A stretch of DNA of 64,000 nucleotides, from positions 2,032,643-2,096,642 of the forward strand of contig NC_018262.1 of assembly GCF_000227135.1 (NCBI RefSeq), given 5' to 3'. A program made the position numbers and the translations under genes. The notes below the pieces were generated by a model. It did not search any database. It had not been told where the DNA came from and was given only the letters and a program-made list of their open reading frames with translations. Positions 9,027 to 18,496 of this stretch are shown here, one piece after another (the first letter of the stretch is position 1; each line of letters opens with the position of its first letter). The DNA comes from Leishmania donovani. Its lineage: Eukaryota; Euglenozoa; Kinetoplastea; Trypanosomatida; Trypanosomatidae.

Positions 9027-9836
9027 ATGCATCTCTTCGCGCTGCTGCTGCTGCTGTCGTTGGTCATCGGGCTGATGCTCGCTGTGCCAGGACGAGGTGC
9101 TCGCAAGTGCTTCGTCACAGACGCAGCCCCGGCCGTTCCGTTTGGGCTTGAGCTGTGCTACATGCACTCGCACAATGCATGCTGCCTCCCCGGCAATGAT
9201 AAAGATATTCAGACGGCATACAGTGCCTTGGTGCCGAAGGGGCAGGGCTGTGTCGCGGGCAGCCAGCGCATTTACACCTCGCTCTACGCGCTGCGCCAGT
9301 ATCTTTGCCTGCCCTGTGATCCCAAAGAGCCCTTGTACCGCTTCGAGAGCGTCAAGGGCGACATGGTGGACGGTGGTCTCGTTCCGCCGTCCACCAACTC
9401 CGTTGCTGGGGAGCAGACGTGGCGCATTTGCCGTTCCTTCCTCTACGGCAAGGAGGGCACGCGGAAAGGGCTGTGGGGTCACGATGGCTCTCGCTACGCT
9501 GAATGCGGCGTCATCGTGAGCTCCTGCATGTCCACCCCCGTCTTCAACATAACTGCCGCCTCCTTTCAGTCACCGTCGCCCTCGTGCGTAGCGTCGAATG
9601 AGCTGATCATTCCGTCTATCACCTTCCGTGGCTCCCCCAACCCGGCACTCGAGATGCTTTCAATGGTAACGCAGAGCATTCCAGACTTTCAAATCGTCAT
9701 TGTGAACGACAGCGATCCCAACTACGACTACGACAAGACACCGTGCTTCGGCCGTGACGCCACTGCGGCCGTCGCCTCAGCGACGCTGTCAGGGTGGGTG
9801 TCTGCAGTGGCACTTGTGCTGTTACTCTGGCTTTGA
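9027..9836 (+). CDS. Predicted GPI-anchored Cys-rich surface protein
   Basis: The 269-residue protein starts with a strong signal peptide (hydrophobic residues 2-20). It ends in a hydrophobic tail of about 18 residues with no charged residues after it, the arrangement of a GPI-attachment signal. The mature part holds many cysteines in a CC and CLPC context plus an Asn-Ile-Thr and an Asn-Asp-Ser glycosylation sequon. The spacing NACC...Y..LVP...C...L.CLPCDP recalls folate-receptor-like/HHIP cysteine domains, but this is a weak visual resemblance. It is probably at the surface or in the secretory pathway. The ligand is unknown. The upstream acceptor is at 8923-8924. Confidence 0.75.
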   Translation: MHLFALLLLLSLVIGLMLAVPGRGARKCFVTDAAPAVPFGLELCYMHSHNACCLPGNDKDIQTAYSALVPKGQGCVAGSQRIYTSLYALRQYLCLPCDPKEPLYRFESVKGDMVDGGLVPPSTNSVAGEQTWRICRSFLYGKEGTRKGLWGHDGSRYAECGVIVSSCMSTPVFNITAASFQSPSPSCVASNELIIPSITFRGSPNPALEMLSMVTQSIPDFQIVIVNDSDPNYDYDKTPCFGRDATAAVASATLSGWVSAVALVLLLWL

Positions 9837-9972
9837 GGTGGAGCCCCCTGTGTACAAGAAGGCGTGCATTCGGTTTTTCGCTAACCCCACTTTACTAGTC
9901 ATCAGGCTCACGGTGGAGAAAGGTCTCGCGCCTGGGATATCCCGGTGTGCGATGCGCTGTCAACAACCGTGT

Positions 9973-9996
9973 ACAGGCGGCGGCTGTACCGCCTGT
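9973..9996. repeat. Short hairpin in probable 3'UTR
   Basis: ACAGGCGG at 9973-9980 pairs exactly with CCGCCTGT at 9989-9996. It lies 136 bases past the stop codon of the surface-protein gene. A role in mRNA stability is possible but unsupported; an 8-bp stem can arise by chance. Confidence 0.6.
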
Positions 9997-10639
9997 GAAA
10001 TTGTTTGCATCACTAAAGAGGGCAGGCGAAGACTTGTAGAGTAACTGTATACACTGCCGCGTCCTCTTTTCGATCTTCATTGCTTTTATTTTTTGTATAT
10101 CATTTTGTGTGCTTTCCTCGGGGGAGGTCTGCGGCGGCCAATGCAAGGTGAATGGTAGTCTTTTGCATATGCTCTGCCTAATGCGAGTGTCTTGGATGAC
10201 ATCGCCTTCGCACCGCCGTTCCGTCGGACACCCTCTTCATTGGCTTCCGTCTTGTTCGTCTCCCATCTTCCTCAACTCCGGTGTACAGAGGCAAAAACAA
10301 AAGGCACAGCTTCACGTATGGGCCTCGGTCTGCGTGTCCTCGTCTGCGGTTGCTCGGCATCTGAGTTGAGCGACGCGCGCACGGCTATCTATAGTAACGC
10401 TGAATCTGCTTTCACTGTGCGCTGGAAGGCGTCGCACACGCTTCTTTCCATAGCATCCGTGCAGTGGGAGCATGGCAGCCAACTCTCCTATGATTCTTGG
10501 CACGCGACCCCTCACAAGCATCTTACCCACCCACCCACCCACCCCCACACACACAAAAGCACCTGCTTCGAGACTCCCTTAATTTTCTCGATCGAGTGCC
10601 GCAGTTTCGTGTGCTACCTCCGCTCCTTACGCTGCTCAA

Positions 10640-10669
10640 CTTCCTCATCCCTTTCGATTTTTCCCACAG
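10640..10669 (+). promoter_or_regulatory. Predicted trans-splice acceptor for small membrane protein
   Basis: TTCCTCATCCCTTTCGATTT continues into TTCCCACAG, with AG at 10668-10669. The next ATG is 35 bases downstream at 10704, which supports that start. Confidence 0.6.
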
Positions 10670-10703
10670 TCATTCGCCGCTCTCGCTGTCACTCCTGCCA
10701 CAT

Positions 10704-10952
10704 ATGCCGACAAGGGCACCACAGAGGTTTGCGTGTGACCTTTTTTCTTCGCTGTTTCGGGTGCCGTGGATGCCGCTATCTGTTGACTCTAGCGCAACCC
10801 TTCTTGCAGTTGCGCTAGTCGTTGTGCATATCGTGATTCTCGGCGGCATCTTCGCCCATTTATGGTCGCATGCTCCGAAGAAGCACGTGCAAGCCCCTTT
10901 GTCGGCAGAGGAGCGCGTCGCGATTCGTCAAAAGATGCGCAAGAGCCACTGA
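10704..10952 (+). CDS. Small single-pass membrane protein
   Basis: An 82-residue protein from the first ATG after a clear acceptor. The centre has one hydrophobic helix of about 22 residues (LLAVALVVVHIVILGGIFAHLW). A basic and polar tail follows, ending in EERVAIRQKMRKSH. The start falls inside a longer open frame beginning at 10497 that reads through the acceptor; the shorter form is far more plausible. I do not recognise the family. Topology suggests a tail-anchored or single-pass protein of the endomembrane or mitochondrial membranes. Confidence is moderate because of its size. Confidence 0.55.
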   Translation: MPTRAPQRFACDLFSSLFRVPWMPLSVDSSATLLAVALVVVHIVILGGIFAHLWSHAPKKHVQAPLSAEERVAIRQKMRKSH

Positions 10953-12395
10953 TGGTCTCAGCCTCGTCGGTGGTGCTGGCGTGTGTCGCGGTTTTATTGC
11001 CGCTGAGAGCCTGCGACAAGAATGGAAGATGGAACGGGTGCTCAAAAAATGATATGCTGACGCGGAGCGAGTCAGCGTGCACTCTGCCACTTCAATGGCA
11101 TGCTTCGCCACGCACTGATCTTCTCTTCGCCCCGTTGTGATTCCCTGCTCATTTGAGATCTCAAAACGGGTCATTGTAGGCCTTTGCCTCCTCCCACCCC
11201 ACCCCCACTCATCCACCGCCTTGATGATTGCCCGCGAGGACGGGGGAATCCCTCTCGGGCGACGGCCACAAAAAGAGGCGGAGACACTCGAGCCCACCTG
11301 CTCGCTCGAGTCGTGCCACCGAGGGCGCCGGCGGAGGGGTACCGGATCGGTGCGCTCCCCCACGCTCAACCGGACATTCGCCCGCCAAGCCAGGATCGGT
11401 TGATGCGCGGGGGTGGGTCGTGCGGTTCACTTTCCGGCCTCCTTCTCTCTCTTCTTCTGCTCTCCACTTTGTCGTGAGTGTGTGCCATCCTCCGACCGCG
11501 CCCCACTACCTCTTGATTGCATCAGTGAGACACCTCACGCGCACACAATGATAAAGGCGGTAGCGATATGTCGTCTGTTGCGGAGCAGGTGGAGGCTGCG
11601 TGGCCCCACAGGCATTGCAAACCCTGACAAGGCGATTGCATGGGGATCAATCAGCGCACGCGGTAGCGGCAGCCAGTATGACCAGGGTATCGCTCCCCAC
11701 GTGGAAGGGCAGGCTCGCTCAATCAATCGAGCCGCACCTAGAGGGCTTATCCGGGGCTTTGCACACGAGGAGCAAGTCCCACCTCTGCCCAGCAGCTCGA
11801 AGAAATGACCGGGTTTCCCACCACAACGAATGGGAAGAAAAAGTATGCGCTTACAAGACACATCACACTCACCGCTGAACGGGCAGAAGGGGTGCGAGAA
11901 AAAAAAAGCGGAGAGTGCGTGGCAGTCGGTGTTACACGCACGAGAGTCGTTTCGCTAGGCGACCTCTAAGGCGCAAGCGCGCTCATGTGTGAGTGCGCCT
12001 TTGCTTCTCTCTGGGACTCGGTGTCTGCCGGATCCCAGATGGTTCGGCGCGCTTTATTGTCTGCGCTTGGGGAGGTACGCATGCTTGCGTGACCCGGTGA
12101 GACCCTCGGTCGAAGTTGCGCGTCGTGTACCTAGACGCGCCGGCGACCAACAGCCTGCCTGTGAAGCATGCTTTTCTTTTTCTGGCTGGGGCTCAGCGCG
12201 CGGGCTATACAGCGTTGCAACGCCATTGCAAGTGGTGCGTTGCGCCGCTGCCAAACAGCTCGTCTCGGTATCTCGGATACCATGGCATCACCGCCGCCCC
12301 TCTTTCGCACTTCTCTGGCTCATCTCTCATCTATCCCGCGATATTTCGTTTCTTCTCACCAACACCGCCGTGACGCTCACGAAGATGCCGTCTAC
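10953..12395. other. Long intergenic region, partly GC-rich
   Basis: About 1.4 kb with no convincing gene. The parts at about 11215-11420 and 11560-11810 are GC-rich and not pyrimidine-biased. The first shares the 11-base CACTCGAGCCC with the reverse complement of the SIDER 3' end, a hint of an old reverse-oriented retroposon. The ALG11 acceptor may be the AG at 12195-12196. Confidence 0.4.
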
Positions 12396-13823
12396 ATGAC
12401 TGCTGGGTGCAGGGTCATCAGGATGCTCACCTTTGCCGTCCTTGTGCTTGCTACGCTCGCCCTGCTTTGCCATCACCGAAAGCGTGCGTACGCTAGGAAC
12501 ACGGTCGGCTTCTTGCACGCTGCAGCAGGGGCAGGTGGTGGTGGCGAACGTGTGTTGTGGGTCGCCTTGGACGGACTGCAGCACGCCGATGCAGCCAAAG
12601 GCGTGAAGCGGCAGTATGTAGTATTTACGAACGAATACAAGCCAGAAGACAGGTTGTCGGCCGAGTCGTCCGATCAGCACCTCCTTTCCCTCGTCGAAAA
12701 ACAGTTCAGCATCCGCCTTCTTCGGCCTGTGCGCTTTATCTACTTGCGCCCCGCCGTGACCCGGTGGCTGAGCGGCGACGCCTACCCACGTCTCACGTTG
12801 CTCTTGCAAACCTTCTGGGGCGGTGCGGCCCTCTTTTATGAGGTGGCGATCGCAAATGCGGTGACGCCGATCGTGTTGGAGACGGTTGGCGTGCCATTTG
12901 TTTATCCTCTGCTACGGCTTCTTGCTGGGTGCACGGTGATCTCCTACACGCATTACCCCATCGTCTCCTCCGCCATGACGCAGCGTGTGCGCATCGGGGA
13001 GGTGAGTCACACCAACGCACCGACCGTGGCACGGAATCCGATGCTGCGTTGCGCCAAGGTTGTCTATTACGAAGTTTTCTCGCTCCTGTATCGCTGCATG
13101 GGCTTTTTCCCTAATGTGGTTCTGACAAACTCGTCATGGACGCAGAACCACGCGCAATCTATTTTTTGGCCACGCACGTGCATTCGGCTGTACCCGCCGT
13201 GTGACGTTGCTGGCTTTGCCGCGGAGTCTCAGCCACCTGCGCTGCGCAACAACCGCATTGTCAGTGTCGGCCAGTTCCGACCAGAGAAGAACCACATGCT
13301 GCAGCTTGTAGCTTTTCATGCAGCAATGCCGCGGCTGCCGATGGATGCCAAGCTCGTCATGATCGGCGGCGTACGCAACGCGGATGACCGGAAACGTGTT
13401 GAGCAGCTGCACGCGCGCGCAAAGGAACTCGGAATCGAAAAGCAGGTCGAGGTACTCATGAATGCGACAGTGGCGGAGGTGCGGGCTGAACTGGGAAAGT
13501 GCGTCATTGGGCTTCACACCATGCGTGACGAGCACTTCGGCATTGTGCTGCTGGAGTATCTCGCTGCTGGCTGCATCCCTCTTGGACACCGGAGCGGTGG
13601 TGTCGAACTTGACATTCTCAACTCTCCCGATTTGGGCTTTCTCGCCGTTACGGCGGAAGAGTACGCAGCCGCCATGGTCGAAATCTGTGAAATGCGGCTG
13701 CGCGATCCAGAGCGGTACGTTCAGTTCCAGAAACGCGGCAGCGAGCATGTCAAGTCATTCGACGACAGCAGCTTTCGAACCCGTTTTGTTGAACTGGTCA
13801 GCGAGTATGTCTACGCCTGCTAG
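12396..13823 (+). CDS. ALG11: ALG11-type alpha-1,2-mannosyltransferase
   Basis: From the ATG at 12396 the protein has 475 residues. It fits ALG11, the GT4-family enzyme that adds the fourth and fifth mannoses to dolichol-linked Man3GlcNAc2 on the cytosolic ER face. Evidence: an N-terminal signal-anchor helix (about 10-25), the glycine loop AGGGGERVLW (46-55), a GT-B C-terminal domain with VGQFRPEKNH (291-300), and the EX7E catalytic motif (Glu379, Glu387) followed by AAGCIPLGHRSGG. The glycine loop is usually preceded by HPYCN; here it reads LHAAAG. The ATG at 12282 is an in-frame alternative adding 38 residues; 12396 places the anchor helix close to the N-terminus. Family call is firm, start less so. 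Confidence 0.9.
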   Translation: MTAGCRVIRMLTFAVLVLATLALLCHHRKRAYARNTVGFLHAAAGAGGGGERVLWVALDGLQHADAAKGVKRQYVVFTNEYKPEDRLSAESSDQHLLSLVEKQFSIRLLRPVRFIYLRPAVTRWLSGDAYPRLTLLLQTFWGGAALFYEVAIANAVTPIVLETVGVPFVYPLLRLLAGCTVISYTHYPIVSSAMTQRVRIGEVSHTNAPTVARNPMLRCAKVVYYEVFSLLYRCMGFFPNVVLTNSSWTQNHAQSIFWPRTCIRLYPPCDVAGFAAESQPPALRNNRIVSVGQFRPEKNHMLQLVAFHAAMPRLPMDAKLVMIGGVRNADDRKRVEQLHARAKELGIEKQVEVLMNATVAEVRAELGKCVIGLHTMRDEHFGIVLLEYLAAGCIPLGHRSGGVELDILNSPDLGFLAVTAEEYAAAMVEICEMRLRDPERYVQFQKRGSEHVKSFDDSSFRTRFVELVSEYVYAC

Positions 13824-14417
13824 CGAGCCCGTATGCGGATTTTTTTTTTGATATCTGTTGCACGCTCAGCACGGGCGATGCCCACTCCGTTCGACAGGGA
13901 ATGGAAACTGACGCAAAGAAGCGTATGCATGCGTCGCTTGGGCGTTAACGCCGCTCCCAATTCACTACTGCAAAACATTAAAAGATCGCTGGACAATACC
14001 CTAAAACTGCGCCCCGCAGTGCACGGTATCTGCTATGCTCGTGCATAGCATCGCTACTGGTTCCGCGCACCTTTCCTGCATGTCAGATTGGAGACATCCC
14101 CCTCCCCCTCACAGACTGCGCGGCGCTGTGCACTGTGAGGGTGAATGCCGTGTGTCTCCATGTTCCGTGATGTCTGCGTTTCCGGGCCGCTCTCTCACCA
14201 TCGCGGCCAGGAAAACATGTTTGTCCGCCTTCCCTCCCCGACTCCTTTGCACCCTTTTCTCTCGCTGGAGCGGCTGCTCGGCCCGCACACTCACAAAAGC
14301 TTGCAGAATTTGTGCACATCTCAGTCGCCCTCTACCCACCGCCGCGCGTTGTCCTCGCACCACGTACACGTGTGTTTCTCTCCTCTCAATCCCTGTTGTC
14401 TGTCGGTATTCCACGCC
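13824..14417. other. Intergenic region
   Basis: T run at 13839-13848, then mixed sequence. Probable acceptor TTGCAG with AG at 14305-14306, or a site in the pyrimidine run at 14376-14412. No gene seen. Confidence 0.5.
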
Positions 14418-14675
14418 ATGTCGTACCGGTCGAGCGAGGCGAAGAAGGAGGAGTTCCGGAAGTACCTGGAATCCACGCAGGTAGTCGACGCCCTCACCCG
14501 CGTCCTGGTCAACCTGTACGAAGAGGAAGAGAAACCCGAGGACCCAGTGGACTACATCAAGCGGGTTCTTGGTGGTGCTTCTTCGGCCGACTACGAAGCA
14601 CTGCAGCAAGAAAACGCGCGTCTCCGCGCAGAGGTGGAATCGCTGAAGAAGCAACTCAGTGGACAGGCGCAGTAA
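14418..14675 (+). CDS. MYCBP: MYCBP/AMY-1 (FAP174)-like small protein
   Basis: An 85-residue protein closely resembling c-Myc-binding protein, known as FAP174 in Chlamydomonas flagella. The family pattern is clear: a basic start (SSEAKKEEFRKYLESTQVVD), then LTRVLVNLYEEEEKPEDPVD, IKRVLGGAS, and a C-terminal coiled coil (YEALQQENARLRAEVESLKK). In ciliates and algae the protein sits in the axoneme at radial spokes or the central apparatus and binds AKAP-type partners, so a flagellar role is likely here. The frame is open further upstream (from 14145), but 14418 gives the family's normal N-terminus and length. Confidence 0.87.
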   Translation: MSYRSSEAKKEEFRKYLESTQVVDALTRVLVNLYEEEEKPEDPVDYIKRVLGGASSADYEALQQENARLRAEVESLKKQLSGQAQ

Positions 14676-15686
14676 CGTGCCGCCGTGTCATCCTCTCAAG
14701 CGAGGCGTTGTAGCGTCTGTTCGTGCGTGAGCGCCCTCTTTCCCTCTTCTCCATTTTCCTTCCCCGTGCCCCTCCTGTTCATCCGTAGGTGACATGTACA
14801 TAAATTGAAAAGGAAAAAAGGGCACGTCTCTCAATGGTCCGCGTCACAGAGTGGATGCATGCCATCCCTGTGGTATATGCGTGCTGGCTGATTTTCAACT
14901 TCAGCACACGTAGAGACCCTCCGGAGCAGCGTTCCAGGGAGACTCTGCCGCGCCCGGCATTGTCCTTTTCATCTGTGACAGCACATCCTTCTCTTCGTCG
15001 ATTCTTGTGCAGCTGTGGTTGCGATTTTCGTGATGCCGTCCGTTCCAAGGTCGTGACCTCCCGTTGCCTCCGCTTGACTCTCTGGGCTTTCGAATCTCAT
15101 CGTCTACCTCTTCTTCTTCGCATTTCTCGACCGCACACTTTTCCTTGGCCTTGTCGTCTACAGTCCTTTCCGATCATTGCCATCACAGTTGCTTTCAGAC
15201 CGCCGCGTGTGTGCTGCCGCGAGCAAGCGCCGCTGCGTTTTCATACAGGGCTGCCTGCACCTCACCCCTTCCCACTCCTCTCCCCCCTCCCCATTTCTCT
15301 TTATACAGTACGTCTGCCATACATGCAAACTTCTCTTCGCTTGCATAAACAGTTTTGCTCACACGCACACCACCAATTACTGTTCTCTTCTCCCCCCGTT
15401 CTGCCGGCGTCGCCAGCCCCCGCCTCCCCCACCTCGCCGTTCTCGTTCATACGTGCGCGTGTCCTTGTGCTTTGTTTGCTTTCCTGCGCCTGCCCTCCGT
15501 TCCTCTACTGCTTCCTCCGTCTCACTCGTCGATTCACGTATTGGCTACCACCCTGCACTGACTTGTCTTACGGGTCGCCGCAGCGCTGCCTTGTTTGATC
15601 GGCGGCGAGCACCTTGGAACTGCTGTGTGTGTGTGTGTTTTCCTTCTTTCATTCCTGTGCTTTGTGGATCTCTTGCCACCCACACG
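14676..15686. other. Intergenic and long 5' leader
   Basis: Pyrimidine-rich, especially 15265-15480. Candidate acceptors include TTATACAG (AG 15307-15308) and CGCCGCAG (AG near 15583). Long open frames here are low-complexity readings of pyrimidine DNA and not genes. Confidence 0.5.
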
Positions 15687-16757
15687 ATGATGGAGCACCC
15701 CGCCGCAGTGGAGGAGGGAGAGAAGAAAAACAGCAGCAGCATCTCGTACGCAACCCCGTGGGTCGCCAACGGGCTGTCGTGGGCAAATCAGCCCAACAAG
15801 CCCTTCCGCCTGGCCATCTCGTCCTACACTAAGGACTATCGCAACTACGTTGACATTGTAGAGAAGAATGAGGACAACGAGATCGTCTGCCGTGCCTCCT
15901 GGGAGCACTGCTACCCTCCGACCAAGGTTTCCTTCCCGCCGCGCCCTCTGCAATCCGATGTTGTGATCACCACCGCAGACTATTTGCGTCTGTGGGAAAT
16001 CACCGAGGGTGGCCCAAAGGCAGAAAAGACAGCCTCCACCCGTGGTGACCCGCAGCACGCCGCGAAGGCCAAAACGATCAACTCTAAGGTGACGATGAAG
16101 CGCGTCTTCGACAGCGCAAAGCCGAACGACTTTTGCTCGCCAGTGACCTCGTGCGACTGGAACAGCGAAGACATCAACACTGTGGCGTGCTGCAGCATCG
16201 ACTCCACGGTAACGCTGTGGGACGTGGAGACGGGGGCGCAAAAGACGAAGTTGGTGGCGCACGACAAAGATGTCTATGACATTGCCTTTGCCTCTGCTCA
16301 CACCTTTGCCAGCTGCGGCGCTGACGGCTCTGTGCGCTTCTTTGATCTGCGTAACATGGATCACTGTACTATTCTCTACGAGACGCAAGGGCTCTCTCCG
16401 CTGCTGCGCCTGGCCTGGAATCAGTTTGACCCCTACTTCATCGCCACCTTCGGCATTGATAGTCCTGACGCAGTAGTGATTGACATGCGCTATCCCACGG
16501 TGCCGGCCTCCCAGCTCTCCCAGCTGCATCAACTGCCCATTAACAATCTCACATGGTCGCCACAAAACGCGCAGAACATCTGCACGGTGGGCGAGGATGG
16601 TCTGGTGTGTGTGTGGGAGGCTAGGGCGGAAAAAGGTCGCTCCATCTTATGGTGCGACTGCGAGGTGCCCATCAACAATGTGGCGTGGCGCCGTGCCCAA
16701 AACGAAGACTGGATGGCCATTACCACCTCGAAGGGCGCTCAGCTGCTGCCGTTGTAG
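15687..16757 (+). CDS. DCAF7: DCAF7/WDR68-type WD40 protein
   Basis: The 356-residue protein matches the DCAF7/WDR68/AN11/TTG1 family, adaptors that bind DYRK kinases and CUL4-DDB1 ligases. Diagnostic stretches are the YPPTK motif, ADYLRLWEI, FCSPVTSCDWN, LVAHDKDVYDIAF, GADGSVRFFDLRNMDHCTILYE and the end EDWMAITTSKGAQLLPL. These align in order with the whole length of the human protein as I know it, including non-repeat segments. About six WD repeats are visible. It differs from the PEX7 and WDR4 families, which were considered because of size. ATG at 15687; a second ATG is the next codon. Expected location is cytosol and nucleus. Confidence 0.9.
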   Translation: MMEHPAAVEEGEKKNSSSISYATPWVANGLSWANQPNKPFRLAISSYTKDYRNYVDIVEKNEDNEIVCRASWEHCYPPTKVSFPPRPLQSDVVITTADYLRLWEITEGGPKAEKTASTRGDPQHAAKAKTINSKVTMKRVFDSAKPNDFCSPVTSCDWNSEDINTVACCSIDSTVTLWDVETGAQKTKLVAHDKDVYDIAFASAHTFASCGADGSVRFFDLRNMDHCTILYETQGLSPLLRLAWNQFDPYFIATFGIDSPDAVVIDMRYPTVPASQLSQLHQLPINNLTWSPQNAQNICTVGEDGLVCVWEARAEKGRSILWCDCEVPINNVAWRRAQNEDWMAITTSKGAQLLPL

Positions 16758-17728
16758 TTGACCACGCGCCGCTTCCAAGTGATGCGGTTTTACAGTTGTA
16801 AATGCATAGAGCGAGAAAGGGACAGGTGTGCCGCACCTCTCGGCGATGACAGCCGCCTCTCGGCTGCGCGTCCGCGTTCTCTTTCAGTATCACTGTCAAC
16901 GCTGTGTACGTATGCTATATTGTTGTCTTTTTTTTCTTGGGTCTCTGCTCGTTATGCAACGAAGAGCCACTCTCTCTCCCTCTTGAGGCGTCAGCTTCTG
17001 CCTCTTCTCCGCTGCACTCGAATGTACGTGGCAATGGCGTGCGCTGCGTCAGTGTAAGTTCCTTGCCTGCGTAGTTATCTCTTTTTATAAATGATGTGTA
17101 TGAGTATGCGTGTGCGTGCGCGTTTACTTTCTCTTCTATGCGGCTACAAACGCACGCTGTTGTGTGAGCGAGAGCTAGAGTGGAAAAGGGGAGGTGTTAC
17201 CGTTGCAGCTTGGGCACTCTTTGGGGTGCAACACTCATTCAGCTTTTTGGCAACACGATTAGCTAAAACACCATCGTGCAGGACAACTTCGAGAAAGCAT
17301 AGTGCAGCCGACAAGCATGTTGTGGTGGAAAGGCAGGGCAGAGCCGCACAACGGCTGTAGCTTTACAAACGGCACCACAACCCCTGTGATGAGGCTTACA
17401 AACCCAACAAAAAAATGCGTCACCTTTCCCGCCCTCCTTTCGCTTTTTATTTTGGTTACTGATGTTATGGTGAGACGCTCCCCCGTCCCCCCCCTCTCTC
17501 TCTCTCTTCCCATCTCCGTCGTCCGGTTGCACGCCCGCGCTGTACGGCGAATGCTTCTCCCACTCATCTTCCGAATCTCTTTTCTTTGCTGCTTGTGTTC
17601 AACCTGTATAAACACGAAAGGTTTCTCCCGTCCGGAAGCGGCCTGTGTCGTCCCGTTGCACTTTTTTCCCCTCTCTTCCTCATACCGTGCGCCCTTCGCG
17701 CTTCACTGTGAGGCGTCTGCTGAGGAGA
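16758..17728. other. Intergenic region
   Basis: Pyrimidine-rich leader DNA with T runs near 16926-16938 and 17661-17668. Probable acceptor AG at 17711-17712, just before the next start. No gene seen. Confidence 0.5.
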
Positions 17729-18496
17729 ATGTCGCTGCTCAATACCACTCTCCAAACCCTTGTGGTCCGGTTGCGCGACATGTCCGGCAACGTGACGCAG
17801 CAGAAGCTTCACAACCGCGTGTTTGACGCATACGAGGCTAAGTCGCTTGTCTTCCAAGTTATCTCACCTGCACAGCAACTCGTGATGAAGCAGTACAGTG
17901 GTCGAATCCCCCCAATGCACCCCGTCGGCCAGCCCCTCATGGTGGACTCGTGGAGTGAGCTGGTAGAACTGCATAAGCCGGACAACGAGTACCAGCTTCT
18001 GCCGCGGCGTGCACGCAACAACAACGCGTACGCAGTGATGTCGGCTATCTGCTGCAGCGCTGGATCGCCGTTCGAGATGGACCACCGGCTGGAGCCTGTA
18101 GACTTCAAGCTAGTTTTCAAGTCACAGGCAGATCAGGACGCGCGCACGGCATTCAATCTCAAGCACACCGACAAAGTACCGCAGACGATCTTCTTGGATG
18201 GGCTGATGGAGGCTCCGAAAGCCTCGGCACTCGTGTCCTTTCACAACATCCTCACCCCCGCGCACGTGAACAACCTCGCTGGCACAGAGCAGTTTCTCCG
18301 AGAGTGGTGTAGGGAGCCTGCCGACGGAGACCGCCATCGCCAGCTGAAGCTCTGTTTCAGCTCACTTTTGGAGAAGCAGACGCATCTTTTCCTCGGTACC
18401 AACGCGGCGCCTGGTCGGGAGCTGCTGAACTACGCAAAAGGGAAGAACATTTTTGTCTACGCAAAGAAGGGAATGGCGTACCAGTATGTTCCTTAG
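17729..18496 (+). CDS. Conserved-looking protein of unknown function
   Basis: A 255-residue protein from the first ATG after the acceptor at 17711-17712. I do not recognise a family. The N-terminus (SLLNTTLQTLVVRLRDMSG) could act as a mitochondrial presequence, having Arg, no acidic residue until Asp17 and amphipathic character. The rest is a mixed alpha/beta globular sequence without membrane segments or obvious catalytic motifs. It is probably a kinetoplastid-specific protein. A mitochondrial location, for example as a ribosome or RNA-processing subunit, would fit, but this is inference from the N-terminus only. Confidence 0.75.
   Translation: MSLLNTTLQTLVVRLRDMSGNVTQQKLHNRVFDAYEAKSLVFQVISPAQQLVMKQYSGRIPPMHPVGQPLMVDSWSELVELHKPDNEYQLLPRRARNNNAYAVMSAICCSAGSPFEMDHRLEPVDFKLVFKSQADQDARTAFNLKHTDKVPQTIFLDGLMEAPKASALVSFHNILTPAHVNNLAGTEQFLREWCREPADGDRHRQLKLCFSSLLEKQTHLFLGTNAAPGRELLNYAKGKNIFVYAKKGMAYQYVP

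Larger units (their letters stand above)
9837..10703. other. Intergenic region with a 3'UTR hairpin
   Basis: Probable 3' untranslated region of the surface-protein gene, including an 8-bp perfect stem at 9973-9980/9989-9996 with an 8-base loop. CA/ACCC repeats lie near 10526-10555. The acceptor for the next gene is at 10668-10669. Confidence 0.5.

Noticed and set aside
15534..16565. 343-codon open frame on the - strand over DCAF7
   Set aside because: Antisense shadow; the + strand product is a clear WD40 family member and all other genes here are on the + strand.
15687..16757. WD40 gene as the Trm82/WDR4 partner of TRM8 or as PEX7
   Set aside because: Non-repeat segments match the DCAF7/WDR68 family in order along the whole protein, which neither alternative would do.
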